In this document: positions 36,578 to 45,762 of the stretch, piece by piece
Position numbering within the stretch: the first letter of the stretch is position 1
How the letters are laid out: each line of letters opens with the position of its first letter
Source of the DNA: Methyloversatilis sp.
GTDB taxonomy: Bacteria > Pseudomonadota > Gammaproteobacteria > Burkholderiales > Rhodocyclaceae
Direction of reading: 5' to 3'
Assembly: GCF_030696805.1 (NCBI RefSeq)
Contig: NZ_JAUYRO010000034.1
Coordinates: 1 to 64,000, forward strand
DNA: 64,000 nt
Notes under the pieces: generated by a model
Told to the model about the DNA's origin: nothing
The model's database searches: none
What the model saw: only the letters and a program-made list of their open reading frames with translations
Position numbers and translations under genes: made by a program

Positions 36578-36969
36578 ATCGACCCGCATGCGCTCGTGCG
36601 TAATTCGCCGACCAAGTGGTGGACGAACATCGCAGCATCGACGTTTTCAAGGAAAGAAGTGAGACGACATCGGACATGACACATTTCGCTGTCTGCGCAG
36701 TTCGTGAACGGGGTGCCGAAGCCGCTGGTTCGCGGGTACCGATGAAAGTGATCGCCCGGATGAACTACCGCTGTGGCGAGCTCGAGATATTTATCTGCAG
36801 AGCTGGTGATCCGCTCTCGAGACCCTGGTTTAAGGTCGGTAGTCACCCGAGTCATCGTCGGACTTGACCGGCACTGAATGGATTTATTGGCTTTGGGCAT
36901 CCGGATGGAAATCGTGATCTACCGACCGAAAAGCTCGCTGGCGCAGCGCGCCATAGCCCGGACAGAAAC
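36578..36969. other. Non-coding gap between two glycosyltransferase blocks
   Basis: A 392-base interval in an otherwise tightly packed operon. Short open frames on both strands here show no family motif or ribosome binding site. It may hold an internal promoter for the sulfotransferase block or be a scar of gene loss. I see no clear promoter hexamers. Confidence 0.4.
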
Positions 36970-37932
36970 ATGAACCGCATAACCATTTCAAAACTTCTCA
37001 AGGTCACCGATCCTGAAATCGTCCGAAAGAACCTCGTTCATCTGAAGCGCGAGATGGCCGGGCTGTATTGGGACCTTACCCGGCCGACGCCGCGCCCGCC
37101 CGTATTTCTGGTCGGCTGTTCGCGCTCGGGCACCACAGTCACCTTCGAAACCATCGGCGCGTCGTCGGATCTGGTCAATCTCGGCTTCGAAATCCCGCAG
37201 TTCTGGAATGACCTCTACGGGCCGCTGAACAACGGCTGGCATTCCGAAGCAGCGGGCCCGGAACACGCCCGACCAGAACATCGCGATGCCGCACTGCGCT
37301 TTTTCTATCGCCGGTTGGGCGGCGGGCGAATCCTCGACAAGACCTGCATAAACGTCATGCGCGTCGGCTACCTGCATGCTCTGTTTCCGGAGGCAAAGTT
37401 CGTTTTCATTCAGCGTGACGGACGCGACAATATCAGTTCGATGATCGACGGCTGGCGTCTCGGCCGTACCGACGGTGATTTCCACCTCTCGCAGTTTCTC
37501 GGCGATTTCCCCGAACCGGTGGCGATCAACCATGGCGAGTACACCGACTGGGCTTTCTTCCTCGCGCCCGGATGGCGAACCTACAACCAGGCGCCGATTG
37601 AAGAGGTTTGCGCCTTTCAGTGGATCAGCGCCAACCAGCTCGCGCTTGATGCGGCGGCGCTGCTTCCTCCCGACCGCTGGATACATCTGCGCTACGAAGA
37701 TCTGTTCGAACGCCCTGTCGACATGTTCCGCGACGTCTACGCGCGGCTTGACCTCGCATTCACATCGGACATCGAGCAGCGCTGCCGCACCCTGGATCAG
37801 CGCCCGACCAGCATCGTCAAGGGCAAGCCTGCGAAGGCGAAGTGGAAGCAGCAAAACCCGGAATTGATCGAGCGCATACTTGATCGTATCGAGCCGATGC
37901 AGCAACGTCTCGGCTACGACACTGGAGCATGA
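36970..37932 (+). CDS. Sulfotransferase family protein
   Basis: A 320-residue protein with the 5'-phosphosulfate-binding loop PPVFLVGCSRSGTTV (Cys50-Ser-Arg-Ser-Gly-Thr-Thr), then a 3'-phosphate-binding region around FVFIQRDGRDNISSMIDGW. The end shows RYEDLFERPVDMFRDVY. This is the Sulfotransfer_1/3 layout, using PAPS as donor. It starts the second glycosyltransferase block and overlaps the next GT2 gene by ATGA. It may sulfate the EPS or a precursor, though relatives also sulfate small molecules, and PAPS-synthesis genes are not nearby. Confidence 0.85.
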   Translation: MNRITISKLLKVTDPEIVRKNLVHLKREMAGLYWDLTRPTPRPPVFLVGCSRSGTTVTFETIGASSDLVNLGFEIPQFWNDLYGPLNNGWHSEAAGPEHARPEHRDAALRFFYRRLGGGRILDKTCINVMRVGYLHALFPEAKFVFIQRDGRDNISSMIDGWRLGRTDGDFHLSQFLGDFPEPVAINHGEYTDWAFFLAPGWRTYNQAPIEEVCAFQWISANQLALDAAALLPPDRWIHLRYEDLFERPVDMFRDVYARLDLAFTSDIEQRCRTLDQRPTSIVKGKPAKAKWKQQNPELIERILDRIEPMQQRLGYDTGA

Positions 37933-38822
37933 ACACACCTCACATCAGCGTCGTCATCCCCGCCTACAATGCAGCATGGTGCGTGGCACGGGCAATCGAC
38001 TCAGTACTCAGCCAAACCTGGAACGATTACGAGGTCATCGTCATCAATGACGGATCGACCGACGAGACCGCTGCAGTCCTCTCTGGCTACCGCGATCGCA
38101 TCAACGTACTGACGCAGAAGAATGCCGGCCTCTCCGCCGCGCGCAACGCAGGCATTGCTGCCGCGCGAGGAGAGTGGATAGCGTTTCTCGACGCCGACGA
38201 CTGGTGGCTACCCGCCAAGCTTGACGCGCAGGTGGAGTTGGTCAGGACCTGCCCGAATATCGGTTTCTGCTCGACTGCGGCGCTCATCGTTTCTCCTGAA
38301 GGGAAGACACTTGAGCGCTGGGATGACGCAGGTGCCAACGGTGAAATCCTCCGTAACATCTTCGTGACAAACGCGACCGTCGCTGGCAGCGGTTCGGCCG
38401 TGATGGCACGACGTAGCCTGTTCGATCAGATCGGTGGCTTTGATACCGCGCTGCGCAGCCTTGAAGACATCGACATGTGGATGAGGCTTGCCGCCGTCGC
38501 CCGCTATGCCTGCGTGCGCGAGCCGATGACCTGCATCGTTCGCTCACCCGGCAGCATGAGCCGCAACCGCGAAGTGATGCGCAGCAGCGCCGTGAATGTG
38601 ATGACCAAGAACCGTGATCTGCTGGGGGCGCGCGATCGCGGTGCCTTCTGGCGCATGGCCATGGCCGGAGTACTGGCCGACTACGCCAAATGGCGCTATC
38701 GCGACGGGGAGCGCGCGGCAGCATTGTTCGATCTGGCCGAAGCGTTCGCTCTTGCACCCGTTTCACGCGGTCGCCTGCTGGTATCGCTGGCGCTGGCGAT
38801 GCTGGGTGGCCGCAAGGTCTGA
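37929..38822 (+). CDS. Glycosyltransferase family 2
   Basis: A 297-residue GT2 enzyme with ISVVIPAYNAAWCVARAID, VIVINDGSTDETAAVL, NAGLSAARNAGIAAARGEW and the DADD site in IAFLDADDWWLP. The C-terminal helical tail is unremarkable. The ATG overlaps the sulfotransferase stop by four bases, so expression is coupled. Similar in sequence layout to the next gene, possibly an old duplication. Confidence 0.95.
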   Translation: MNTPHISVVIPAYNAAWCVARAIDSVLSQTWNDYEVIVINDGSTDETAAVLSGYRDRINVLTQKNAGLSAARNAGIAAARGEWIAFLDADDWWLPAKLDAQVELVRTCPNIGFCSTAALIVSPEGKTLERWDDAGANGEILRNIFVTNATVAGSGSAVMARRSLFDQIGGFDTALRSLEDIDMWMRLAAVARYACVREPMTCIVRSPGSMSRNREVMRSSAVNVMTKNRDLLGARDRGAFWRMAMAGVLADYAKWRYRDGERAAALFDLAEAFALAPVSRGRLLVSLALAMLGGRKV

Positions 38823-38829
38823 CGAACGC

Positions 38830-39678
38830 ATGCTCAGCGTCGTCATACCCGCGCACAACGCTGCCCGATGGATTGTTGAAGCGATCGTCAGCGTCAAGGC
38901 GCAGTCGTTTGCGCCACTGCCGGACATCATCGTTGTCACCAGCAACTGCACCGACAATACGGCGGATCTGGCGCGCGCGGCCGGCGCTCGCGTCATCGAC
39001 AGCCCTGCCCCGGGCCCGGCCGCAGCGCGCAATGCAGGCGTCGCTGCCAGTAGCGGTGAATTCATCGCCTTTCTTGATGCGGACGATCTTTGGCCACCGA
39101 ACAGCCTTGCTTCCAGAGTCTCGCTGCTGAATGACAAGGCGGACGCAGCGATGGTGTTCGGCGACTGTCGCCAGTTCGACGATATCGACGGCCAGTATCT
39201 TCTGCGTCCCGAAACCCTGTTTGCAGAAAGCGGACTGGACGCGGACTTCTTCGGAGATACGGCGTATATGACCGATCCGCTCGACAAGCTGCTCGACGCG
39301 GGTTTCGTGACCACTGGCTCAGTCGTGATGAGACGGCAGGCTTTCGACGCACTAGGCGGTTTCGATGAATCGCTGCAGCACGTAGAGGATCTCGACCTGT
39401 GGTTGCGCGCTGCCGCGCGTTTCCCCCTACTGTGGCACCCCGATCTGGCACTGCTGCGGCGCCGGCACGACGCCAACTTGTCTCATGACACGCCCAGCAT
39501 GCAAATCGCCTACATCCGTGTGCTGACGAGGCTGGCGAACACGCTGCCGGCTGGTCACCTCACGGTCCGCATCCGCGCGCTGCGTCAGCGTGAGCACCGT
39601 GCCCTGGCGCGACAAGCGCTCACCAGCGGGCATGCACTGAGGGCCATGAAGCATTGCTGGCTGGCTGTCACACGATGA
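38830..39678 (+). CDS. Glycosyltransferase family 2
   Basis: A 282-residue GT2 enzyme starting MLSVVIPAHNAARWIVEAIV, with IIVVTSNCTDNTADLA in place of the usual DDGSTD motif, then GPAAARNAGVAASSGEF and IAFLDADDLWPP. The unusual SNCTDN block could alter nucleotide contacts. The ATG at 38830 is 8 bases after the previous stop; longer frames start inside that gene. Its stop overlaps the next start (ATGA). Confidence 0.92.
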   Translation: MLSVVIPAHNAARWIVEAIVSVKAQSFAPLPDIIVVTSNCTDNTADLARAAGARVIDSPAPGPAAARNAGVAASSGEFIAFLDADDLWPPNSLASRVSLLNDKADAAMVFGDCRQFDDIDGQYLLRPETLFAESGLDADFFGDTAYMTDPLDKLLDAGFVTTGSVVMRRQAFDALGGFDESLQHVEDLDLWLRAAARFPLLWHPDLALLRRRHDANLSHDTPSMQIAYIRVLTRLANTLPAGHLTVRIRALRQREHRALARQALTSGHALRAMKHCWLAVTR

Positions 39679-41345
39679 ACGACGGGGCCTACGGCTGTTT
39701 CGATCCAAGCACCGGCTCGCTGTCCCCGGCCACGGGCTGGGTGTCGCTTGGCGGTGCGTTACCGAACCTGATGATCGCGGGCGTGCTTTTCTGCTCGGAC
39801 CGCATGGCCGATCCGCTCAGGTCCGGAATGGCAACGGACGCCGACGGTCACTACGCGCTGGCCGCCATTGATGGATTGCGACGCACACTGGTTCTGGCGC
39901 GTGATGCAGCAGGGGCGATGTCGCTGTTCCATCATCGAGACGCATCGGGTTGCATACATTTCGCCACCCGGCTCGATGCGCTGCTAATCCGGCTGCGGAC
40001 TGCCCCGACGCTGTCGCAGCGCGGGCTCGACGAATACCTGCGCTTCCTCGACATCGCTGCACCCAACACCCTCTACGAAGGCGTTTTTGCACTTGAAGCC
40101 GGCCAGACTCTGGAATTCACGGCGAGCGGACATCGCGAACTCAATGCAGCATTACCTGAGGTCACGCCCCCGGCCACTTACGATGCGGCGTGCGATGAGG
40201 TCGATCGACGCCTGCAAGCTGCGATAGATCGCCGCCTCGCCGGCAGCGTCGCACCCGCGGCGTTTCTCAGCGGTGGCCTCGACTCGGCGCTGCTTTGTGC
40301 TCTGGCCAGCAAAGCCGGTCATCGCGTCTCTGCGTTCACGGTCGGCTTCGATACACCGTCACTCGACGAATCGGCGACGGCGGCAGCCATTGCAGGTCAT
40401 CTGGGCCTTGAACACCACGTACTTCGACCTGATGGCGACGCGCTCGAAGCCGTGTTCGAACGTGCGCATGCTCAAGCCGAACAGCCCTATTGCGACCCAG
40501 CAGGCATGCCGACACGGCTGCTGTTCGAAGCCTGCGCCCGGCAGTCCGATTGCGTGCTGGACGGCACCGGCGCCGAAGCGCTGCCCGGCATGATGCCGGC
40601 GCGCTGGCGGCGCATCGCACATGACTGGGTGGCTTACCTTCCCCCGGCTTCGCGGCACGCGATTGCGCGTGCGCTTGGCCGGCTGCCGGCAATAGCCGGC
40701 TACGCGCGACTGTTCGAATTCAACGTTCGGCAGGATCTTTTCATACGCTGGAGCGGCTTTACCGCGGATGACATCACCCGCCTGACCGGCCGTACCCCCG
40801 ATTTTTCCCTGACGCGCTTCTACACCGCTCATGCCGCACTGCGCGGCGCGTCGCACCTGAAGCGGCTGTCGGTTCTGCAGGGAACGGCAACACCAGACGA
40901 TCGTATCCACCAGGCTTCCATCGCAACGGGCTTGCGTGTCGAGCACCCCTTTGGCGCGCCCGATGTCACGCACCTGCTGCAGGCACTGCCCGAGGACTGG
41001 TGCTGGCGCCCCGACAGACCGAAGCGACTGCTGCGCGACCTGCTAGCGCGTCACGTACCTGAAACCATCTGGAATACACCGAAGCGTGGCTTCAACATCG
41101 ACCTGACCGGATTGCTGCGCAGCAATGACCACCGTCTGCTGCGTCGTCATCTGGGAGATCCCGCGGTCATCGCACAGATGCCGCTTGACGCGACTGAGGT
41201 CGTTCGATGGCGCGATCGGTTCATCGAAGGCGACGATGCGGTGACTCACCGTGTGTGGGCGCTGTTGAATCTGTCTGCGTGGCTGTCAAGCCGCCGCACT
41301 GCGGCATCCTCCCTCGTCGGCGACGCTTTGTCTCGGCTACAGTAG
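39675..41345 (+). CDS. Asparagine-synthase-like protein with a degenerate glutaminase domain
   Basis: A 556-residue protein. The C-terminal half is an asparagine-synthase ATP-pyrophosphatase domain with the PP-loop FLSGGLDSALLCALASK and SAFTVGFDTPSLDESATAA. The N-terminal half follows the class II amidotransferase fold loosely, but the protein begins MNDGAYGCFD and lacks the catalytic N-terminal cysteine. The usual GDGGDELFGG segment reads DGTGAEALPGMMPA, so a second conserved site has changed too. It may use free ammonia or another amine acceptor, or be inactive for amidation. ATG overlaps the preceding stop. Confidence 0.85.
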   Translation: MNDGAYGCFDPSTGSLSPATGWVSLGGALPNLMIAGVLFCSDRMADPLRSGMATDADGHYALAAIDGLRRTLVLARDAAGAMSLFHHRDASGCIHFATRLDALLIRLRTAPTLSQRGLDEYLRFLDIAAPNTLYEGVFALEAGQTLEFTASGHRELNAALPEVTPPATYDAACDEVDRRLQAAIDRRLAGSVAPAAFLSGGLDSALLCALASKAGHRVSAFTVGFDTPSLDESATAAAIAGHLGLEHHVLRPDGDALEAVFERAHAQAEQPYCDPAGMPTRLLFEACARQSDCVLDGTGAEALPGMMPARWRRIAHDWVAYLPPASRHAIARALGRLPAIAGYARLFEFNVRQDLFIRWSGFTADDITRLTGRTPDFSLTRFYTAHAALRGASHLKRLSVLQGTATPDDRIHQASIATGLRVEHPFGAPDVTHLLQALPEDWCWRPDRPKRLLRDLLARHVPETIWNTPKRGFNIDLTGLLRSNDHRLLRRHLGDPAVIAQMPLDATEVVRWRDRFIEGDDAVTHRVWALLNLSAWLSSRRTAASSLVGDALSRLQ

Positions 41346-41379
41346 TGCCCAGTCAAGTACCCGTCCGCCCCCGGCCTGC

Positions 41380-42606
41380 ATGAGCCTGCCCAGCGCATCG
41401 ACCACCCGCCATCTGCAACACAGCACGCCGGTTGCAGAAGAACCGGCACGCCCACTGCGCGTGCTCATGTACTCGACCTACTTCCCGCCGGAATTCAGTG
41501 GTGCGGCGCAACAGGCGCTGATGCTGGCACGGCAGCTTCGGCGACTGGGCCACCATGTCGAGTTCGTCACCGTGCGCTGGCGCGACCTGCCGGAGCAGGA
41601 TGTCGTGGATGGCTTTCCGGTCACACGCCTCTATGCAGGGCGAGGCAGCAAACATCGCGAGCTGCGGCTGTGGGCTAACCTGTGCGCCTACGTATGGCGG
41701 CGACGGAAGGATTTCGACCTGCTGCACAGCCACGGCGCCTATTACACGAATGCCATCGTCGGGCCGCTCGCCCGTGCCGCCGGTCTCAAGTCCATCGTCA
41801 AGGCGAGTCTGGCCAGCGATGACCTGCACAGCGTGGGTCATTCACTGTCCGGTCGGCTGCACCTCGCGCTGCTGCGGCAAGTGGACGCCTGCGTGGCGAT
41901 CAGCGGCGATCTGACCCGCGAATTCCGGGACTGCGGCGTTCGCCGCGAACGCATTCACTATCTGCCCAACGGTGTCGACACGACGCTGTTCCATCCAGCC
42001 GGCGATGACGTCCGATCAGCCTTGCGCGCGCAGCTCGACCTTCCGCTCGATCAACCACTGGCGCTTTACGCCGGAGTCATGGACGGACGCAAGAACATCG
42101 AGTGGCTGGCCACACAATGGGTGGAGCACGATGCGTTCGGCACCGAAGCGCTGCTGGTGGCGATCGGCCCGCAAAGTCGCGAAGATCCGGAAGGCAAATT
42201 GCTGGCGCGCCTGCAGGCCCTGCAGGACAGCGCGCCTCGTCGCTTCCGTCTGCGCCCCTACAGCGCGGGCATCGACACCTATCTGAGAGCGGCCGACCTG
42301 CTGGTGCTGCCGTCGCGCCGCGAAGGCCTGCCTAACGTCGTGCTTGAAGCGATGGCGTGCGGCCTTCCCTGCGTCGCCGCCGACGTGAGCGGAACGCGCG
42401 AACTGATCAAGCCCGGGGAAACGGGTTTTACCTATCCGCCGGGTGACGTCGCTGCACTGGCGACCGCCGTGACCGATGCCTTGTCCCCCGATGGCCGCAG
42501 ACTCGGCGCCAACGGCCGGCGCGTCACCGAACAGTTGTTCTCGCTGGAGGCCGTCGCGGGCAACTACTGCCGGCTTTACGCCGATCTGCTTGGAACAAAA
42601 CAATGA
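41380..42606 (+). CDS. Glycosyltransferase family 4
   Basis: A 408-residue retaining GT-B enzyme. The N-terminal domain has YSTYFPPEFSGAAQQALMLAR and a His in LLHSHGAYYTN. The C-terminal donor-binding half has INYLPNGVDTTLFHP-like LPNGVDTT, LALYAGVMDGRKNIEWL, LVLPSRREGLPNVVLEAMACGLP with the E-x7-E type acidic residues, and a C-terminal LFSLEAVAGNYCRLY. ATG at 41380, 34 bases after the previous stop. No membrane helices. Sugar specificity is unknown. Confidence 0.95.
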   Translation: MSLPSASTTRHLQHSTPVAEEPARPLRVLMYSTYFPPEFSGAAQQALMLARQLRRLGHHVEFVTVRWRDLPEQDVVDGFPVTRLYAGRGSKHRELRLWANLCAYVWRRRKDFDLLHSHGAYYTNAIVGPLARAAGLKSIVKASLASDDLHSVGHSLSGRLHLALLRQVDACVAISGDLTREFRDCGVRRERIHYLPNGVDTTLFHPAGDDVRSALRAQLDLPLDQPLALYAGVMDGRKNIEWLATQWVEHDAFGTEALLVAIGPQSREDPEGKLLARLQALQDSAPRRFRLRPYSAGIDTYLRAADLLVLPSRREGLPNVVLEAMACGLPCVAADVSGTRELIKPGETGFTYPPGDVAALATAVTDALSPDGRRLGANGRRVTEQLFSLEAVAGNYCRLYADLLGTKQ

Positions 42607-42658
42607 AGATGCGCCGTGGCACCACAGTCACCGGCAGCGTCCGGCTTGAAAAGGAACA

Positions 42659-44530
42659 ATGATGAGCAAGATTTGCGGCTGGCTTGAAGCCACGCGTGCC
42701 GGCTCGCCACGGATGTCCGATCCGTCGGCTGGCATCCGCCTCATGGGCGATCGGCTCGGCGGTCTGTCGTCGTCTGCGCTGCAATACCGGCTCGGCACAG
42801 GGTGCGCGACTGCCGTGCGCGCGACGCCCGGTGAAACTGAAGTGTGCAAGGACGGCGGGCTGTTGCTCGCGCTGGCCGGACGCCCCACCTGGTCTGACGC
42901 AGCGTTGCGCGAGCGCGCCGCGCACACCGGCATGGCCCAGTCGGTGCTGCATGCATGGCGCGAACGCGGACATTCGCTGCTTGAACACCTGCACGGAAGC
43001 TTTTCGATTGCCCTGCTCGACAGTGACCGCGGCGAGGCATTGCTGGCAATCGACCGCGTCGGCACGCACACGCTCTGCTACGCGCGGCGCAGCTCGACGC
43101 TGGTGTTCGGCGCCACCGCCGATGCCGTGACGGCACACCCCGAAGTCGCGGCCGACGTCGACCCGCAGTCGGTCTATGACTATCTCTACAGTCACATGGT
43201 CCCGGCGCCTGCGACGATCTACCGCGACGTGTGGAAACTGTTGCCTGCGCAATACCTGCACCTGAGGGGCACGACGGCAGAAACCGGCTTCTACTGGAGC
43301 ATGCCTTACGACGAAGCGGCAGGCGACGACTACGAACGCCACGCGGCGCGCTTCCGCGAACTTCTTGAACAGTCCGTTCGAGGCATCGGCACCGGAGAAG
43401 AGGTCGGCGCCTTCCTGAGCGGCGGGACCGACAGTTCGACCGTCGCTGGCGTCATGGCACGCGTAGCCGGACACGGCCCGCACACCTACTCCATCGGCTT
43501 CGATGCGGACGGCTTCGATGAAATGGAGTACGCCCGAATCGCGTCCACCCATTTCGGCTGCAGGCCCCATGAATACTATGTGACGTCAGCCGACGTCACA
43601 CAGGCGATCCCGAAGATCGCAGCACACTATGATGAGCCTTTCGGGAATGCGTCGGCCGTGCCGACCTTCTTGTGCGCGCGCATGGCTCGCGACAGCGGTC
43701 GCACGCTGATGCTCGCCGGCGACGGCGGTGACGAAATCTTCGGGGGCAACGCCCGCTACGCCGACCAGGAGGTTTTCGAACGTTACGGGCGCCTGCCAGG
43801 CCCGCTGCGCGGCGTACTGGGCGGCGTGTTCGGCAATCTGCCCGATGCGCTGGCGATCGGCGTATTCCGCCGCGCGCGCAACTATGTCAATCGCGCCCGA
43901 ATACCTCTGCCCGATCGCATGGAAGTGTTCAATCACGTCGAACGCGAAGGTGCGAGCCGGATATTGCAGGATCGCCTGCTGTCCGGACTCAATCCGCACA
44001 GACCCCAGGAATTCGCACGCGAGGTGTACGGGCGCACACGTTCGACCGCGATGGTCGACCGCATGATGCATCTCGATCTGAAACAAACACTGGCGGACAG
44101 CGATCTGCGCAAGGTGTCGCGCATGTGCGAACTGGCAGACATCGACGTGCGCTATCCGCTGCTCGATGAACGGCTCATGGCGTTCTCGGCCCCATTACCC
44201 GCGAACTACAAGGTACGCGACGGTCAGTTGCGCTGGTTCTTCAAGGATGCGCTGAAGGACTTCCTGCCGCAGGCGGTCCTCACGAAATCGAAGCACGGCT
44301 TCGGGCTGCCGTTCGGATTGTGGATGCAGCAGGATGCACAACTCGGCCGCCTGGCAAAGGATTCGCTCGATGCACTGGTAGAGCGCCGCGTGGTGAAACC
44401 CGAGTTCGTGCAACATCTTCTGGAACGACACCGCAGCGAGCATGCCTCGTATTACGGCGTGATGATCTGGGTGCTGATGATGCTCGAACAATGGCTGCAG
44501 TCGCATCCGCAGGCCCGACTGGACACCTGA
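42659..44530 (+). CDS. Asparagine synthetase (AsnB)-like protein with displaced cysteine
   Basis: A 623-residue protein with a glutamine-amidotransferase II-type N-terminal half and a synthetase half. PP-loop motif GAFLSGGTDSSTVAGV, then YSIGFDADGFDEMEYAR and the intact AGDGGDEIFGGNARY, so the ATP-pyrophosphatase site looks functional. The N-terminus reads MMSKICGWLEA: the cysteine that must be residue 1 of the mature glutaminase is four or five residues in. The ATG at 42659 has AAAAGGA upstream; an ATT codon at 42671 directly precedes the Cys codon. It sits between two GT4 genes and may amidate a uronic acid or amino acid on the glycan. Confidence 0.88.
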   Translation: MMSKICGWLEATRAGSPRMSDPSAGIRLMGDRLGGLSSSALQYRLGTGCATAVRATPGETEVCKDGGLLLALAGRPTWSDAALRERAAHTGMAQSVLHAWRERGHSLLEHLHGSFSIALLDSDRGEALLAIDRVGTHTLCYARRSSTLVFGATADAVTAHPEVAADVDPQSVYDYLYSHMVPAPATIYRDVWKLLPAQYLHLRGTTAETGFYWSMPYDEAAGDDYERHAARFRELLEQSVRGIGTGEEVGAFLSGGTDSSTVAGVMARVAGHGPHTYSIGFDADGFDEMEYARIASTHFGCRPHEYYVTSADVTQAIPKIAAHYDEPFGNASAVPTFLCARMARDSGRTLMLAGDGGDEIFGGNARYADQEVFERYGRLPGPLRGVLGGVFGNLPDALAIGVFRRARNYVNRARIPLPDRMEVFNHVEREGASRILQDRLLSGLNPHRPQEFAREVYGRTRSTAMVDRMMHLDLKQTLADSDLRKVSRMCELADIDVRYPLLDERLMAFSAPLPANYKVRDGQLRWFFKDALKDFLPQAVLTKSKHGFGLPFGLWMQQDAQLGRLAKDSLDALVERRVVKPEFVQHLLERHRSEHASYYGVMIWVLMMLEQWLQSHPQARLDT

Positions 44531-44533
44531 GTC

Positions 44534-45721
44534 ATGACAGCGACCGACCCTTCCGCGAAAGCGCCCGACGCGCGCTATCTGGTGATCACCGAGCTGTTCC
44601 AGCCGACCAAGGGCGGAACAGCTGTGTGGTTCGACGAGGTCTATCGCCGCATGGGCGGCGCCGGCACCCACATCCTGACGGCAGACGTCGAAGGTGCGGA
44701 CGAACATGACCGCTCGAGTCCGAACACCATCCATCGGCTCGGACTGAAACGCTACGAATGGATGCGCCCGGAATCCCTGCCGGTCTATGCGGAGTTCTTC
44801 CTCAAGGCCGTGTCGGTCGGATTGCGCAATCCGGTCACGCAGATTCACGCCGGGCGTGTGCTGCCGGAGGGACTCGTGGCCGTGCACGCCGGACGCCTGC
44901 TGCGCGTGCCGGTCGTCATCTACGCCCACGGAGAGGAAATCACGACCTGGCGGCATCCGCGCCGGGTAAAGGCGATGACCAAGGCCTACACCTCCGCGCA
45001 ACTGGTCATCGCCAACGGCGAATTCACACGCAACCTGCTGCTCGACATGGGCGTAGCGCCCGACCGTGTGGTCATCATCAATCCGGGGGCAGACACCCTG
45101 CGTTTCCGACCCGGACTCGATGGCAGCGCGCTGCGCGCCTCAATCGGGTTGCAGCCGTCATCCCGGCTGGTGCTGTCGGTCGGGCGATTGTCGCGCCGCA
45201 AGGGCTTCGACCATGTCATGCAGGCCATCCCCGACCTGGTCAGGCGCGGACTCGATGCTCATCACGCAATCATCGGCAAGGGCGAGGATCAGCAGTATCT
45301 CGAGGACATGCGCGCCAACTCGCCGATGCCGGAGCGCATTCACCTCCTGGGCGGCGTCAGCGCAGACGATCTGCCGCTCTGGTACGCCGCGAGTGATCTT
45401 TTTGCGATGCCCAACCGCGACGTGGGCAACGACACCGAAGGTTTCGGCATGGTCTACATCGAAGCCGCCGCCTGCGGCCGGGCCTCGCTCGCCGGCAATG
45501 CAGGCGGTACCGGCTCGGCGGTGCTTCATGGTGCAACCGGCTTGCGCTGCGACGGCGAATCGGTCGCCGCGATCAGCGAGGCACTGTTCGCCCTGCTCGA
45601 TCCCGCGAGCGATTTCGGCGCGCAATGCGCCGCGCGTGCGCAGGAGCGGGCACATCGCGAATTTTCATGGCAGGCGGTGATGGAAAAGACACGCATCGTC
45701 TGTGACCAGTTACGTCGCTGA
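44534..45721 (+). CDS. Glycosyltransferase family 4
   Basis: A 395-residue GT-B enzyme with YLVITELFQPTKGGTAVWF at the N-terminus, VVIYAHGEEITTWRHPRRV, VIINPGADTLRFRP, LVLSVGRLSRRKGFDHVM and the acceptor/donor acidic region GNDTEGFGMVYIEAAACGR. It starts 3 bases after the preceding stop and ends the plus-strand island. It converges on the ligase/polymerase gene with about 40 bases between stops and no clear terminator hairpin. Confidence 0.95.
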   Translation: MTATDPSAKAPDARYLVITELFQPTKGGTAVWFDEVYRRMGGAGTHILTADVEGADEHDRSSPNTIHRLGLKRYEWMRPESLPVYAEFFLKAVSVGLRNPVTQIHAGRVLPEGLVAVHAGRLLRVPVVIYAHGEEITTWRHPRRVKAMTKAYTSAQLVIANGEFTRNLLLDMGVAPDRVVIINPGADTLRFRPGLDGSALRASIGLQPSSRLVLSVGRLSRRKGFDHVMQAIPDLVRRGLDAHHAIIGKGEDQQYLEDMRANSPMPERIHLLGGVSADDLPLWYAASDLFAMPNRDVGNDTEGFGMVYIEAAACGRASLAGNAGGTGSAVLHGATGLRCDGESVAAISEALFALLDPASDFGAQCAARAQERAHREFSWQAVMEKTRIVCDQLRR

Positions 45722-45762
45722 GCCGCCGGGCCGTTCAACCCATCGACGTCCTTAGCACAACT

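Noticed and set aside
36571-36900. Short open frames in the gap between glycosyltransferase blocks
   Set aside because: No recognisable motif, no ribosome binding site and overlapping frames on both strands of similar quality.
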